The notes beneath the pieces were generated by a model. The model searched no databases, was not told where the DNA came from, and worked only from the letters and a program-made list of their open reading frames with translations. Shown here piece by piece: positions 1 through 7,471 of a stretch of 7,584 bases of DNA. Source of the DNA: an uncultured Intestinimonas sp. (lineage in GTDB: Bacteria > Bacillota_A > Clostridia > Oscillospirales > Oscillospiraceae); assembly GCA_958435885.1 (NCBI GenBank), contig CAUBHZ010000078.1, forward strand, positions 1 through 7,584. Direction: 5' to 3'. Both the position numbers and the translations under genes were made by a program. Every line of letters begins with the position of its first letter. Position 1 is the stretch's first letter.

Positions 1-94
1 TTCCGGCCTTCACGGCCTCCCAGCTCTCGGCGGCGGTAAGGCCCACGGGGGTAAGAGCCCCCAGGCCGGTGATAACTACCCGTCTTCTTTCCAT
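1..94 (-). CDS. fabF: Beta-ketoacyl-ACP synthase II (FabF), N-terminal fragment, cut by window edge
   Basis: FabF condenses malonyl-ACP with a growing acyl-ACP in each elongation round of cytoplasmic FAS II. Only 31 codons lie inside the window. They read MERRRVVITGLGALTPVG and onward, which is the typical start of the KAS II/thiolase fold (basic residues, then VVITGLGxxTPVG). The catalytic Cys-His-His residues would lie beyond the left edge and cannot be checked. The ATG at 94-92 is preceded by GGAGG with 8 bases of spacing, and the gene starts 13 bases after the fabG stop, so it is co-transcribed as the tenth gene of the operon. The frame stays open to position 1. The family is clear from the N-terminus and context. 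FabB is unlikely because fabG-fabF adjacency is the usual Firmicute arrangement. Confidence 0.9.
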   Translation of the reverse strand, partial: MERRRVVITGLGALTPVGLTAAESWEAVKAG

Positions 95-107
95 CTCTGT
101 CTCCTCC

Positions 108-851
108 TTATACCGCCATGCCGCCGTCCACGCACAGGACCTGGCCCGTGACGTAGGCGGATTCGTCCCCGGCGAAGAAGGCCACGGCCTTGGCCACATC
201 CTCGGCCTGGCCCAGCCGTCCCATGGGGATGGTGGTCAGCATGGCCTCCCGTGCCTTCTCAGGCAGGGCGGCCGTCATATCGGTGTCGATGAAGCCGGGA
301 GCCACCGCGTTGACGGTGACGTTCCGCCCGGCCAGCTCCTTGGCCATGGACTTGGTCAGGCCGATGAGCCCCGCCTTGCTGGCGGCGTAGTTGGCCTGGC
401 CGGCGTTGCCCCGGAGGCCCACGATGCTGGAGAGGTTGACGATGCGGCCGTACTTCTGCTTCATCATGGGCCGGTAGACCGCCTTCATGCAGTGGAAGGC
501 GCCCTTCAGGTTGGTGTCCAGCACGGCGTCCCAGTCGGCCTCCTTCATCATGGGCATGAGGCCGTCCCGGGTAACACCGGCGTTGTTGACCAGGATGTCC
601 AGCCGGCCGAAGCGGGTCAGGACCTCCTTCACCATGGCCTCGCTGGCGGCGGCGTCGGCCACGTCGGCCTGGATGGCAAAGGCTTCCGCCCCCAGGGCCT
701 CACAGGCCTTCACCGTCTCCTCGGCGGCGGCGGCGTTGCCGGCGTAGTTCACCGCCACCCGGGCGCCCTGACGGGCCAGCTCCAGGCAGACCGCCCGGCC
801 GATGCCCCGGCTGCCGCCGGTGACCAGGGCGCATTTACCCTGTAAGCTCAT
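108..851 (-). CDS. fabG: 3-oxoacyl-ACP reductase FabG
   Basis: This enzyme performs the NADPH-dependent reduction of 3-ketoacyl-ACP to (R)-3-hydroxyacyl-ACP, the first reduction of the FAS II cycle. The 247-residue product has the usual family length and is a complete short-chain dehydrogenase/reductase. The Rossmann glycine motif TGGSRGIG is at residues 11-18, NNAG at 89-92, and the active-site set is N114, S142, Y155 and K159 (YAASK). The C-terminus ends VTGQVLCVDGGMAV, as in FabG proteins. The ATG at 851-849 follows AAGGAG by 8 bases, and this SD sits in the last codons of fabD, whose stop is only 3 bases upstream. SDR enzymes are diverse, but the position between fabD and fabF makes FabG secure. 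No key residue is missing. Confidence 0.97.
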   Translation of the reverse strand: MSLQGKCALVTGGSRGIGRAVCLELARQGARVAVNYAGNAAAAEETVKACEALGAEAFAIQADVADAAASEAMVKEVLTRFGRLDILVNNAGVTRDGLMPMMKEADWDAVLDTNLKGAFHCMKAVYRPMMKQKYGRIVNLSSIVGLRGNAGQANYAASKAGLIGLTKSMAKELAGRNVTVNAVAPGFIDTDMTAALPEKAREAMLTTIPMGRLGQAEDVAKAVAFFAGDESAYVTGQVLCVDGGMAV

Positions 852-854
852 CTT

Positions 855-1784
855 TTACGCTCCTTTCAGGGCGGCCACCGCCGCCTCCAGGTCCTCCGCC
901 GTCTCCACGGCGTAGGTGGTGATGCTCTTGTCCGTCTTCTTGACAAAGCCGCTCAGGGCCTTGCCGGGACCGATCTCCAGGATGGTGTCCACCCCGTGGG
1001 CGGCCATGTTGCGGATGGTGTCCTCCATGTGGACGCTGCTCTGGACCTGGCGGACCAGCAGGCCGGGGATGGTGTCCCCCTCCCCCAGCACGTCGCCCTT
1101 GCAGTTGAAGAGGACGGGGAAGGCCATGGGGGCAAAGGTCTCGCCCCGGAATCGCTCCTCCAGAGCGGCGCCGGCGGGAGCCATCAGAGAGGTGTGGAAG
1201 GGACCGCTCACCTTCAGGGGCAGGACCCGCTTGGCGCCGGCCTCCTTTGCCAGCCGGCCGGCCTCCTCCACGGCGGCTGCGTCGCCGCCGATGACGATCT
1301 GACCGGGGCAGTTGAGGTTGGCGATCTCGGCCACCCCCAGGTGGGAGGCGGCGTCGCAGCACTTCTGGAGCTCCTCACGGCCCAGCATGAGGACGGCGGC
1401 CATGGAGCTGGGCCGGTCGTGGACGGCCTCGGCCATGGCCTTGCCCCGGAAGGCCACCAGCTCGATGGCCTGCTCAGGGCTCAGGACCCCGGCGGCGCAC
1501 AGGGCGGAGTACTCGCCCAGGCTCAGGCCGGCGGCCATGGCCGGGCGGATGCCCTTCTCGTAGAGGACGGCGGTGACGCCGGCGGCAAAGGCCACCATGC
1601 AGGGCTGGGTGTACTGGGTCTGGTTGAGCTGCTCCTCGGGTCCCTCAAAACACAGCTTCTTGAGGTCGAAGTCCAGCTTGGCGGCATCCATCACCGCCCG
1701 GAAGGCGGGATAGGCCTCATAGAGGTCCCTGCCCATGCCCACGTGCTGAGTGCCCTGACCGGCGTAGAGGAAGGCCAGCTTCAT
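855..1784 (-). CDS. fabD: Malonyl-CoA:ACP transacylase FabD
   Basis: FabD transfers malonyl from CoA to the phosphopantetheine arm of ACP, linking the carboxylase products to chain extension. Counting from the ATG at 1784, the protein has 309 residues, normal for the family. It shows GQGTQHVGMG at 9-18, the nucleophile elbow GLSLG at 86-90 (Ser88), the carboxylate-binding Arg113, His197 in GPFHTSLM, and Gln246. The elbow has Leu where E. coli has His (GHSLG); from memory this variant is common in clostridial FabD proteins. An in-frame TTG lies one codon upstream (1787-1785), but AGGAGG is 7 bases from the ATG and only 4 from the TTG, so ATG is preferred. The start shares one base with the fabK stop (TGATG), indicating translational coupling. 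Confidence 0.96.
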   Translation of the reverse strand: MKLAFLYAGQGTQHVGMGRDLYEAYPAFRAVMDAAKLDFDLKKLCFEGPEEQLNQTQYTQPCMVAFAAGVTAVLYEKGIRPAMAAGLSLGEYSALCAAGVLSPEQAIELVAFRGKAMAEAVHDRPSSMAAVLMLGREELQKCCDAASHLGVAEIANLNCPGQIVIGGDAAAVEEAGRLAKEAGAKRVLPLKVSGPFHTSLMAPAGAALEERFRGETFAPMAFPVLFNCKGDVLGEGDTIPGLLVRQVQSSVHMEDTIRNMAAHGVDTILEIGPGKALSGFVKKTDKSITTYAVETAEDLEAAVAALKGA

Positions 1785-2719
1785 CAAAAGCCCTCCTTCT
1801 CAAGGCGGTCCAGGACGGACTTGCAGCCGCCGCACAGGTCCTCCAGGATGGCCCGGACGGGGCGGATCTCGTGGAGCATGCCGGCCACCTGACCGGCCAT
1901 GAGGCTGCCGTTCTTGGTATCGCCCTCAAAGACGGCCCGGCGCAGGGAGCCCAGGGTGAACTGCTCCAGCTCCATCTTGTCGGCCCCCTCCTTCTCCTTG
2001 GCGATGTAGGCCTTGGCCATGGGGTTCTTCAGGATGCGGACGGGGGTGCCGCCGATGCGGCCGGTGACCACGGTGCCGCTGTCCTTGGCCTTGAGGACGG
2101 CCGCCTTGTAATTTTCATGGATGGGGCACTCCTGGCTGACCAGCAGGCAGGTACCCACCTGGGCGCCGCAGGCGCCCAGGGCGAAGGCGGCCACCAGCTG
2201 GCGGCTGTCGGCGATGCCGCCGGCGGCCACCACGGGGATGTCCACAGCGTCGCAGACCTGGGGGACCAGGGCCATGGTGGTGAGCTCACCCACATGGCCG
2301 CCGGACTCGGTGCCCTCGGCGATGACGCCGTCGGCGCCCGCCCGGGCCACCAGCTTGGCCAGGGCCACCACGGAGACCACCGGGAAGACCTTGGCCCCGG
2401 CTTCCTTCCACATGGGGATGAAGGAGGCGGGGTTGCCGGCGCCGGTGGTGATGAAGGGGACCTTCTCCTCGGCGGCGATCTGGGCCATCTCCTTGGCCTG
2501 TGGGTGCATGAGCATGATGTTCACGCCGAAGGGCTTGTCGGTGAGAGTGCGGCACTTGCGGATGTTCTCCCGGAAAGTGTCGGCATTCATGCCGCCTCCG
2601 CCGATGAGGCCCATGGCCCCGGCATTGGAGACGGCGGCGGCGAACTCACCGGTGGCGATGTTGGCCATGCCGCCCTGGATAATGGGGAATTCCGTCCCCA
2701 GGATCTCGTTCAATTTCAT
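1784..2719 (-). CDS. fabK: Enoyl-ACP reductase II, FMN-dependent FabK
   Basis: FabK reduces trans-2-enoyl-ACP with NAD(P)H through FMN, the last step of each elongation round. The 311 residues fit a TIM-barrel flavoprotein of the nitronate monooxygenase/FabK superfamily. FPIIQGGMA is at 11-19 near the N-terminus. AEGTESGGHVGELTTM at 134-149 carries the catalytic-type His142 (His144 in Streptococcus pneumoniae FabK). AAGGIAD at 165-171 and GAQVGT at 185-190 form the FMN phosphate site. Nitronate monooxygenase is the main alternative, but the GGHxGELTT signature and the position between fabH and fabD argue for FabK. FabK is unrelated to the SDR-type FabI and known members are insensitive to triclosan. 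The start has a modest AAGGA 11 bases upstream after a 52-base gap. Confidence 0.95.
   Translation of the reverse strand: MKLNEILGTEFPIIQGGMANIATGEFAAAVSNAGAMGLIGGGGMNADTFRENIRKCRTLTDKPFGVNIMLMHPQAKEMAQIAAEEKVPFITTGAGNPASFIPMWKEAGAKVFPVVSVVALAKLVARAGADGVIAEGTESGGHVGELTTMALVPQVCDAVDIPVVAAGGIADSRQLVAAFALGACGAQVGTCLLVSQECPIHENYKAAVLKAKDSGTVVTGRIGGTPVRILKNPMAKAYIAKEKEGADKMELEQFTLGSLRRAVFEGDTKNGSLMAGQVAGMLHEIRPVRAILEDLCGGCKSVLDRLEKEGF
1792..1797 (-). promoter_or_regulatory. Ribosome binding site deciding the fabD start
   Basis: AGGAGG inside the last codons of fabK is 7 bases from the fabD ATG at 1784 and 4 from the in-frame TTG at 1787, favouring the ATG. The SD falls within translated fabK sequence, as expected for coupled genes. 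Confidence 0.8.
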
Positions 2720-2771
2720 GGTATTGACCGTCCTTACTCTCTTGATGGCAGCCGCTGCCGGCCTGCCCTTG
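2720..2771 (-). other. fabH-fabK intergenic gap with a short hairpin
   Basis: These 52 bases are the only sizeable gap inside the operon. They contain GGCAG-CGG-CTGCC, a 5-bp stem with a 3-base loop at 2759-2747, followed by an AAGGA at 2735-2731, 11 bases before the fabK ATG. No U-run follows the stem, so it is not a convincing terminator, and I see no clear -35/-10 pair. It may be an mRNA processing or stabilising element, or just the scar of a past gene-order change that joined two blocks. Confidence 0.4.
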
Positions 2772-3710
2772 TTACCATTCCAGCAGGACGCCGCCCCAGG
2801 TGAGGCCGGCGCCGAAGCCCACGCACAGGATCTTCTGGCCCCGCTTCAGCAGCCCCTGCTCCGCCATCTCGTCCAGGGCGATGGGGATGCTGGCCGCCGA
2901 GGTGTTGCCGTAGCGCATCATGTTCTGATAAAACTTCTCGCTGGGGACCTTCAGCTTCTTGGCCACATGGTCGATGATGCGCTTGTTGGCCTGGTGGGGC
3001 ACGAACCAGTCGATGTCCTCCAGCCCGAGGCCGGTCTCCTCCAGCAGGGCGTGGATGCAGTGGGGCACCGCCTCCACAGCGAAGCGGAAGACCTTCTGGC
3101 CGTCCATGTGGATGTAGGGCCGCTCAGGGCCTGGTCCCTCGATGAAGATGGCCTCGGCGTCTCCCCGGGCTCCCAGGGTCCAGGCGTAGAGGCTGCCCTC
3201 CTCCAAAGTCACCACCGCCGCGCCGGCGCCGTCGCCGAAGAGGACGCAGGTGCCCCGGTCGGTGAAGTCGGTGATGTGGCTGAGGGCCTCCGCCCCGATG
3301 ACCAGAGCATAGGGCCGGCGGCTCTGGAGCAGGAAGCCCCGGGCCACCTGGAGGGCGTAGATGAAGCCGGTGCAGCCCACGTTCATGTCAAAGCAGGGGA
3401 TGTCCTCGGGGAGGCCCAGCCTCTGCTGCAGCAGGCAGGCGCTGGTGGGCGCCGAGCAGTCGGGGGTGACGGTGGCCACGATGCAGGCACACAGGTCCTT
3501 GACGTCCACCTCTCCCCGCTCCAGTGCGGCGGAGGCGGCTCCGGCGGCCAGATCGGCCTGGGTCTCCCCCTCGCAGAAGTGCCGGGTACGGATGCCTGTG
3601 CGGCTGGCGATCCACTCGTCGCTGGTCTCCACCAGCCTGCTCATATCGTCATTGGTGACCACCTTGGCGGGCAGGGCCCGGCCGGTGGACACGATCTTCA
3701 GTCCCTTCAT
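2772..3710 (-). CDS. fabH: Beta-ketoacyl-ACP synthase III (FabH)
   Basis: FabH starts each chain by condensing an acyl-CoA primer with malonyl-ACP, and its primer choice sets straight versus branched chains. The 312-residue product is normal length and has the full KAS III triad: Cys113 (in [10 protein letters not shown]), His239 (in VPHQANKRI) and Asn269 (in YGNTSAAS). The glycine-rich ends GDGAGAAVV (159-167) and FGAGLTWGG (299-307) are typical of the thiolase fold. The residue after the cysteine is Thr, where many FabH proteins have Ser (CSGF), a mild variant. Primer specificity cannot be read reliably from the sequence. The ATG overlaps the accA stop as ATGA, and a strong AGGAGG lies a few bases upstream within the accA end. 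The gene ends in TAA, then comes the widest gap of the operon. Confidence 0.97.
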   Translation of the reverse strand: MKGLKIVSTGRALPAKVVTNDDMSRLVETSDEWIASRTGIRTRHFCEGETQADLAAGAASAALERGEVDVKDLCACIVATVTPDCSAPTSACLLQQRLGLPEDIPCFDMNVGCTGFIYALQVARGFLLQSRRPYALVIGAEALSHITDFTDRGTCVLFGDGAGAAVVTLEEGSLYAWTLGARGDAEAIFIEGPGPERPYIHMDGQKVFRFAVEAVPHCIHALLEETGLGLEDIDWFVPHQANKRIIDHVAKKLKVPSEKFYQNMMRYGNTSAASIPIALDEMAEQGLLKRGQKILCVGFGAGLTWGGVLLEW

Positions 3711-4540
3711 AGCCCCTCCTTCCGGGAGCGGGGGTTGCCCATCCCTCGGAATTTTTCATAACGCCGTTGGGCGAAGTCCCCCTCCCGGACCACCCGGTCC
3801 AGGGCATGGGACAGGGCCCGGTCCACCGCCACGAAGACGGCCTGGGGATTCTCGTGAGCCCCTCCGGGCGGCTCCGGGATGACCTCGTCGGCGGCGCCCA
3901 GCTCCACCAGGTCCCGGGCGGTGAGCTTCATGATCTCGGCCGCCTCTCCGGAGCGGCTGGAGTCCTTCCACAGGATGGAGGCGAAGCCCTCCGGGGAGAG
4001 GACGGAGTAGACGGCGTTCTCCAGCATGAGCACCCGGTTGGCCACGGCCAGGGCCAGAGCCCCTCCGCTGCCGCCCTCGCCGGTGACGATGGTGATCACC
4101 GGCACGTTGAGGGAACTCATAAGGGCCAGGGTGGAGGCGATGGCCTCTCCCTGTCCCCGGGCCTCGGCCTCCAGGCCGGGGTAGGCGCCGGGGGTGTCCA
4201 CAAAGGTGATGACCGGCCGGCGGAACTTCTCGGCCTGGCGCATGAGGCGCTGGGCCTTCCGGTAGCCCTCGGGCCCCGGCATGCCGAAGTTGCAGGCCAT
4301 GTTCTCCTGGAGGCTCTTGCCCTTCCGGTGGCCGATGACGGTGACCGGATGGCCCTTGTAGAGGGCCACGCCCCCCAGGATGGCGGGGTCCTCCCGGCAC
4401 TGCCGGTCCCCCTTGCACTCGAAAAAGTCGGTAAAGAGCGCGGAGATGTAGTCCGCCGTGCCGGGCCGGCCGGCGTGGCGGGCCAGGGCCACGCGCTCTG
4501 CTGCGGTGATCTCAGCCACGGTCCTCACCCCGTTTCTCAT
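3707..4540 (-). CDS. accA: Acetyl-CoA carboxylase carboxyltransferase, alpha subunit
   Basis: AccA and AccD form the carboxyltransferase that moves CO2 from carboxybiotin on AccB to acetyl-CoA, giving malonyl-CoA. The 277-residue protein is a crotonase-fold subunit, a little shorter than the roughly 319-residue E. coli form. Signatures are GHRKGK (70-75), [13 protein letters not shown] (84-96), DTPGAYPG (115-122), the oxyanion-type glycine stretch [10 protein letters not shown] (154-163) and [10 protein letters not shown] (182-191). The ATG at 4540 overlaps the accD end by 29 bases and has no clear SD, so initiation probably depends on coupling to accD. GTG codons at residues 5 and 8 are possible alternative starts that would shorten or remove the overlap. 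The stop overlaps the fabH start (ATGA). Family assignment is firm; the exact N-terminus is not. Confidence 0.95.
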   Translation of the reverse strand: MRNGVRTVAEITAAERVALARHAGRPGTADYISALFTDFFECKGDRQCREDPAILGGVALYKGHPVTVIGHRKGKSLQENMACNFGMPGPEGYRKAQRLMRQAEKFRRPVITFVDTPGAYPGLEAEARGQGEAIASTLALMSSLNVPVITIVTGEGGSGGALALAVANRVLMLENAVYSVLSPEGFASILWKDSSRSGEAAEIMKLTARDLVELGAADEVIPEPPGGAHENPQAVFVAVDRALSHALDRVVREGDFAQRRYEKFRGMGNPRSRKEGL

Positions 4541-5396
4541 GCAGTCTCAGCAGGAGGGAAAGGGTCTCCTTCATCTGGCTCCGGGGGACGATCTTGTCCA
4601 CGAAGCCGTGCTCCTCCAGGTACTCGGAGCGCTGGAAGCCCTCGGGCAGCTTCTGGCCGATGGTCTGCTCGATGACCCGGGGTCCGGCAAAGCCGATGAG
4701 GGCGCCGGGCTCGGCCAGGGTGATATCGCCCAGAGAGGCGAAGGAGGCGGTGACGCCGCCGGTGGTGGGGTGGGTGAGCACGGAGATGTAGAGCCCGCCG
4801 TGCTCGCCGAACCGCTCCAGTGCGGCGCTGGTCTTGGCCATCTGCATAAGGGAGAGGATGCCCTCCTGCATCCGGGCGCCGCCGCTGGCGGAGAAGATGA
4901 TGAGGGGCAGGCCCGCCCGGTCGGCGTACTCAATGGCCCGGGTGACCTTCTCCCCCACCGCCGCCCCCATGCTGCCCATGAGGAAGCGGCTGTCCAGCAC
5001 GGCGAAGACGGCCAGGCGGCCGTCGATCTTGCCCCGGGCGGTGACCACGCCCTCGGTGAGGCCGGTGTTCTTCCGGGCCGCCTGGAGCTTGTCGTCATAG
5101 CCGGGGAACTTGAGGGCGTTGGGAGCGGTGAGCTTCTCGTCCAGCTCCCGGAAGCTCTTGGAGTCCAAGAGCATGCTCAGCCGCAGGTAGGCTCCCACCG
5201 GGTGGTGGTAGCCGCACTTGGGGCATACGTACAGGGTGCGGGCCAGCTCGGTCTTGGGCACCATGGCGCCGCAGTCGGGGCACTTGCCAAAGACCGCCTT
5301 GGCGATGTGCTTGCGGGGAATGTCGGTCTCTTTGCCCTCACGGCGGGTCTTGAGCTGGATCATGCGCTCCCGCCGCTGACGAAAGGAATCTCTCAT
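4512..5396 (-). CDS. accD: Acetyl-CoA carboxylase carboxyltransferase, beta subunit
   Basis: This is the partner of AccA in the carboxyltransferase half of acetyl-CoA carboxylase. The 294-residue protein opens with a basic stretch and a four-cysteine zinc ribbon: Cys39, Cys42, Cys58 and Cys61 as CPDC and CPKC. This is the diagnostic AccD feature that binds zinc and can contact nucleic acid in E. coli. The crotonase-fold core follows, with [11 protein letters not shown] at 169-179, [10 protein letters not shown] at 211-220 and [11 protein letters not shown] at 235-245. Its ATG overlaps the accC stop as ATGA. A weak GAGGG lies about 6 bases upstream, so coupled translation is likely. Met12 is an alternative start, but the ATGA junction favours the longer form. 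All expected motifs are present. Confidence 0.97.
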   Translation of the reverse strand: MRDSFRQRRERMIQLKTRREGKETDIPRKHIAKAVFGKCPDCGAMVPKTELARTLYVCPKCGYHHPVGAYLRLSMLLDSKSFRELDEKLTAPNALKFPGYDDKLQAARKNTGLTEGVVTARGKIDGRLAVFAVLDSRFLMGSMGAAVGEKVTRAIEYADRAGLPLIIFSASGGARMQEGILSLMQMAKTSAALERFGEHGGLYISVLTHPTTGGVTASFASLGDITLAEPGALIGFAGPRVIEQTIGQKLPEGFQRSEYLEEHGFVDKIVPRSQMKETLSLLLRLHEKRGEDRG

Positions 5397-6766
5397 TTGC
5401 TGCCCTCACAATCCCACTGGAGCAGCTCGTCCATGTGCTGCTCCAAGAAGCCGGTATCATATCTGCCCTTCACAAAGTCGGGCTGGTACAGGATCAGGTG
5501 GCACAGGTCCGCCGTGGTGGGGAAGCCCTCGATGATGAGCTCCTCCAGGGCCCGGCGCATCTTGCGGATGGCCTCCAGGCGGGTGGGGGCATACGCCACC
5601 ACCTTGGCCGCCAGGGAGTCGTACCAGGGGGAGAGCTCGCTGCCGTTGAAGAGGGCGGTGTCCACCCGGACGCCGGGGCCGCCGGGCAGGTGGAGAAACT
5701 CCACCCTGCCGGGAGCGGGGCGGAAACCGCCCCTGGGGTCCTCGGCGTTGATGCGGCACTCCAGGGCCCAGCCATTCTGCCGGACGTCCTCCTGCCGGAC
5801 GGACAGTGAGAGGCCCGCGGCGATGCGGATCTGCTCCCGGATGAGGTCCAGGCCGGTGACGAACTCGGTGACCGGGTGCTCCACCTGAATTCTGGTGTTC
5901 ATTTCAATAAAATAGAAGTTGCCGTCGTGGTCCAGCACGAACTCCACCGTGCCGGCGCTCTGGTAGCCGGCGGCCTGGGCCGCCCGCACCGCCGCACCGC
6001 CCATGGCCTCACGGAGCTCGGCGCTCAGGGCCTTGGAGGGGGACTCCTCCATGAGCTTCTGGTTGCGGCGCTGGATGGAGCAGTCACGCTCCCCCAGATG
6101 GACCACGTTGCCCTGGCTGTCGGCCAGGATCTGGAACTCGATGTGGCGGGGGCTGAGGATCAGCTTTTCCACATAGAGCTCCCCGTCCCCGAAGCAGGCC
6201 ACCGCCTCCGCCTGGGCGGCGGCGTAGAGGGCCGGCAGGTCCTCGGCGGCGTCCACCCGGCGCATGCCGCGGCCGCCGCCGCCGGCGCTGGCCTTGATGA
6301 GGACGGGATAGCCGATGGTCCCGGCGATCTCCAGGGCCTCCTCGGCGCTGGCGACGGGACCGTCGGAGCCGGGCACCACCGGCACGCCGTTTGCGCGCAT
6401 CAGGTCCCGGGCGGCGGATTTGTTGCCCATCTTCCGGATCACGTCTCCGGAGGGACCGATGAACTTCAGGCCGCACTGCTGGCACAGGTCGGCGAACTCC
6501 GCGTTCTCGGAGAGGAAGCCGTAGCCGGGGTGAATGGCGTCGCAGCCGGTCTCCAGGGCGGCGGTGAGGATGGCGGACATATTGAGGTAGCTCTCCCCCG
6601 CCTTGGCGGGGCCGATGCACACCGCCCGGGTGGCCAGCTTCACGTGGAGGGCGTCGGCGTCGGCGGTGGAGTACACCGCCACCGTCTCGATCTCCATCTC
6701 CCGGCAGGTGCGGATGATGCGCACGGCGATCTCGCCCCGGTTGGCGATCAGGATTCGATGGAACAT
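5393..6766 (-). CDS. accC: Acetyl-CoA carboxylase, biotin carboxylase subunit
   Basis: AccC carboxylates the biotin of AccB using ATP and bicarbonate, the first half-reaction of malonyl-CoA synthesis. At 457 residues it is the normal stand-alone bacterial length, with no biotin or carboxyltransferase domain fused. The order is an N-terminal preATP-grasp domain (ILIANRGEIAVRI at 5-17, GYGFLSEN at 81-88), then the ATP-grasp domain, then the C-terminal domain (ECRINAEDP from 336). Residues expected for catalysis or binding are visible: Lys116, Lys158, the glycine loop GGGGRGM at 162-168, His208, Lys237, Glu275, Glu288, Asn290, Arg292, Glu296 and Arg338. The start is ATG at 6766, 4 bases past the accB stop, with GGAG about 10 bases upstream inside accB. 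Pyruvate or propionyl-CoA carboxylase subunits are related, but the accB/accD/accA context settles it. Confidence 0.97.
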   Translation of the reverse strand: MFHRILIANRGEIAVRIIRTCREMEIETVAVYSTADADALHVKLATRAVCIGPAKAGESYLNMSAILTAALETGCDAIHPGYGFLSENAEFADLCQQCGLKFIGPSGDVIRKMGNKSAARDLMRANGVPVVPGSDGPVASAEEALEIAGTIGYPVLIKASAGGGGRGMRRVDAAEDLPALYAAAQAEAVACFGDGELYVEKLILSPRHIEFQILADSQGNVVHLGERDCSIQRRNQKLMEESPSKALSAELREAMGGAAVRAAQAAGYQSAGTVEFVLDHDGNFYFIEMNTRIQVEHPVTEFVTGLDLIREQIRIAAGLSLSVRQEDVRQNGWALECRINAEDPRGGFRPAPGRVEFLHLPGGPGVRVDTALFNGSELSPWYDSLAAKVVAYAPTRLEAIRKMRRALEELIIEGFPTTADLCHLILYQPDFVKGRYDTGFLEQHMDELLQWDCEGSK

Positions 6767-6770
6767 AGAC

Positions 6771-7223
6771 TCACAGCTCCCTGATTTGGAAGAGCGGGGC
6801 GTCGAAGCCCACCAGGTCCCCGTCCTTGGCCAGGACCTGCAGGATCACGCAGTCGCAGGGGGCGGGCACCTCGCTCATCATCTTCATGGCCTCCAGCACA
6901 CAGAGGGTCTGGCCCTTCTTCACCGTGTCGCCCACGGAGACAAAGGGGGCCTCGCCGGGGGCGGAGGCGGCATAGAAGGTGCCCACCAGGGGCGCCTTCA
7001 CGGTGGTGCCCTCCGGCTGGGCCTCGGAGGCCTCAGCGGCGGGGGCGGGCGCGGGAACAGGCGCGGGGGCGGCGCCCGGCACAGGGGCGGCCGCCGGGAG
7101 CACCGCCGCAGGGGCGGCGTATTTGTTCAGCTCCAGGCGCAGGTCCCCCAGCCGCAGCTTCATAGAGGCGGCGGTGGAGGCGTCAAAGCGGTCCAGCAGG
7201 GTCAGAATGTCAGAAAGCTCCAT
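6771..7223 (-). CDS. accB: Biotin carboxyl carrier protein of acetyl-CoA carboxylase
   Basis: AccB carries the biotin that shuttles carboxylate between AccC and AccD/AccA. The 150-residue protein has three visible parts. The first is an N-terminal helical segment (1-36). The second is a low-complexity Ala/Pro-rich flexible linker (about 37-69). The third is a C-terminal biotinyl domain (about 74-150) with the attachment motif EAMKM, where Lys114 is the predicted biotinylated residue. The domain contains the usual LVGTFYAASAPGEAPFV and VKKGQTLCVLEAMK segments. The motif continues MSEV where many AccB proteins have MNEI, a small change. The start is ATG at 7223, 3 bases after the acpP stop, with AGGAG 6 bases upstream overlapping the acpP stop codon region. 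It must be modified by a biotin-protein ligase encoded elsewhere. Confidence 0.97.
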   Translation of the reverse strand: MELSDILTLLDRFDASTAASMKLRLGDLRLELNKYAAPAAVLPAAAPVPGAAPAPVPAPAPAAEASEAQPEGTTVKAPLVGTFYAASAPGEAPFVSVGDTVKKGQTLCVLEAMKMMSEVPAPCDCVILQVLAKDGDLVGFDAPLFQIREL

Positions 7224-7226
7224 GGC

Positions 7227-7454
7227 TTACTCCTGATGGGCTTCCAGATAGCGGACGATGTCCCCCACCGTCTTCATGTTCTGGAGCTCCTCGTCGTCGA
7301 TGGCAAAGCCCAGGGCCTCCTCCAGCGCCATGTTCAGCTCCACGGCGTCCAGAGAGTCGGCCTCCAGGTCCTCCACCAGGCGGGCGTCCATGGTCACAGC
7401 CTCCAGATCACAGCTCAGAGTATCTACGATTACATCTCTCACCTGTTCAAACAT
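7227..7454 (-). CDS. acpP: Acyl carrier protein
   Basis: ACP holds all FAS II intermediates as thioesters on a phosphopantetheine arm. It is the shared substrate of the FabD, FabH, FabG, FabK and FabF encoded downstream. The 75-residue acidic protein has the family length and the attachment motif DSL, with Ser34 as the predicted modified residue (EADSLDAVEL). Four-helix ACP landmarks follow (ELNMALEEALGFAIDDEE, then VGDIVRYL). Cys15 is somewhat unusual for an ACP. I place the start at the ATG 7454-7452 (MFEQVRD), because AAAGGAG is 9 bases upstream. A TTG two codons earlier (7460-7458) would be only 3 bases from that SD and would add residues not typical of ACP. It is first in the operon, directly after the leader. 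Confidence 0.97.
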   Translation of the reverse strand: MFEQVRDVIVDTLSCDLEAVTMDARLVEDLEADSLDAVELNMALEEALGFAIDDEELQNMKTVGDIVRYLEAHQE

Positions 7455-7463
7455 CTTCAAGTT

Positions 7464-7470
7464 CTCCTTT
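7464..7470 (-). promoter_or_regulatory. Ribosome binding site deciding the acpP start
   Basis: AAAGGAG lies 9 bases from the ATG at 7454 and only 3 from the upstream in-frame TTG at 7460. The spacing selects the ATG and gives the usual MFE-type ACP N-terminus. Confidence 0.85.
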
Positions 7471-7471
7471 C

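Noticed and set aside
86..92. Defects in FabD (GLSLG instead of GHSLG) and FabH (CTGF instead of CSGF) considered as signs of altered function (residue 86 onward of FabD; residue 113 of FabH)
   Set aside because: The coordinates given are FabD residue numbers. The nucleophiles and partner residues are intact, and from memory both substitutions occur in ordinary Firmicute homologues.
2121..3761. Long plus-strand open frame of about 546 codons opposite fabK and fabH
   Set aside because: It is antisense to two well-identified genes. GC-rich third codon positions suppress stops in shadow frames, and the translation is low-complexity with no recognisable domain.
4458..5888. Long plus-strand open frame of about 476 codons opposite accD and accC
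   Set aside because: Same cause: it mirrors conserved genes on the minus strand, has no SD or family motif, and is rich in Gly, His, Ala and Leu as expected of a shadow frame.
7014..7115. Repetitive GC-rich tract resembling a tandem repeat
   Set aside because: It encodes the Ala/Pro linker of AccB, whose low complexity is normal for biotin carrier proteins. No regular repeat unit was found.
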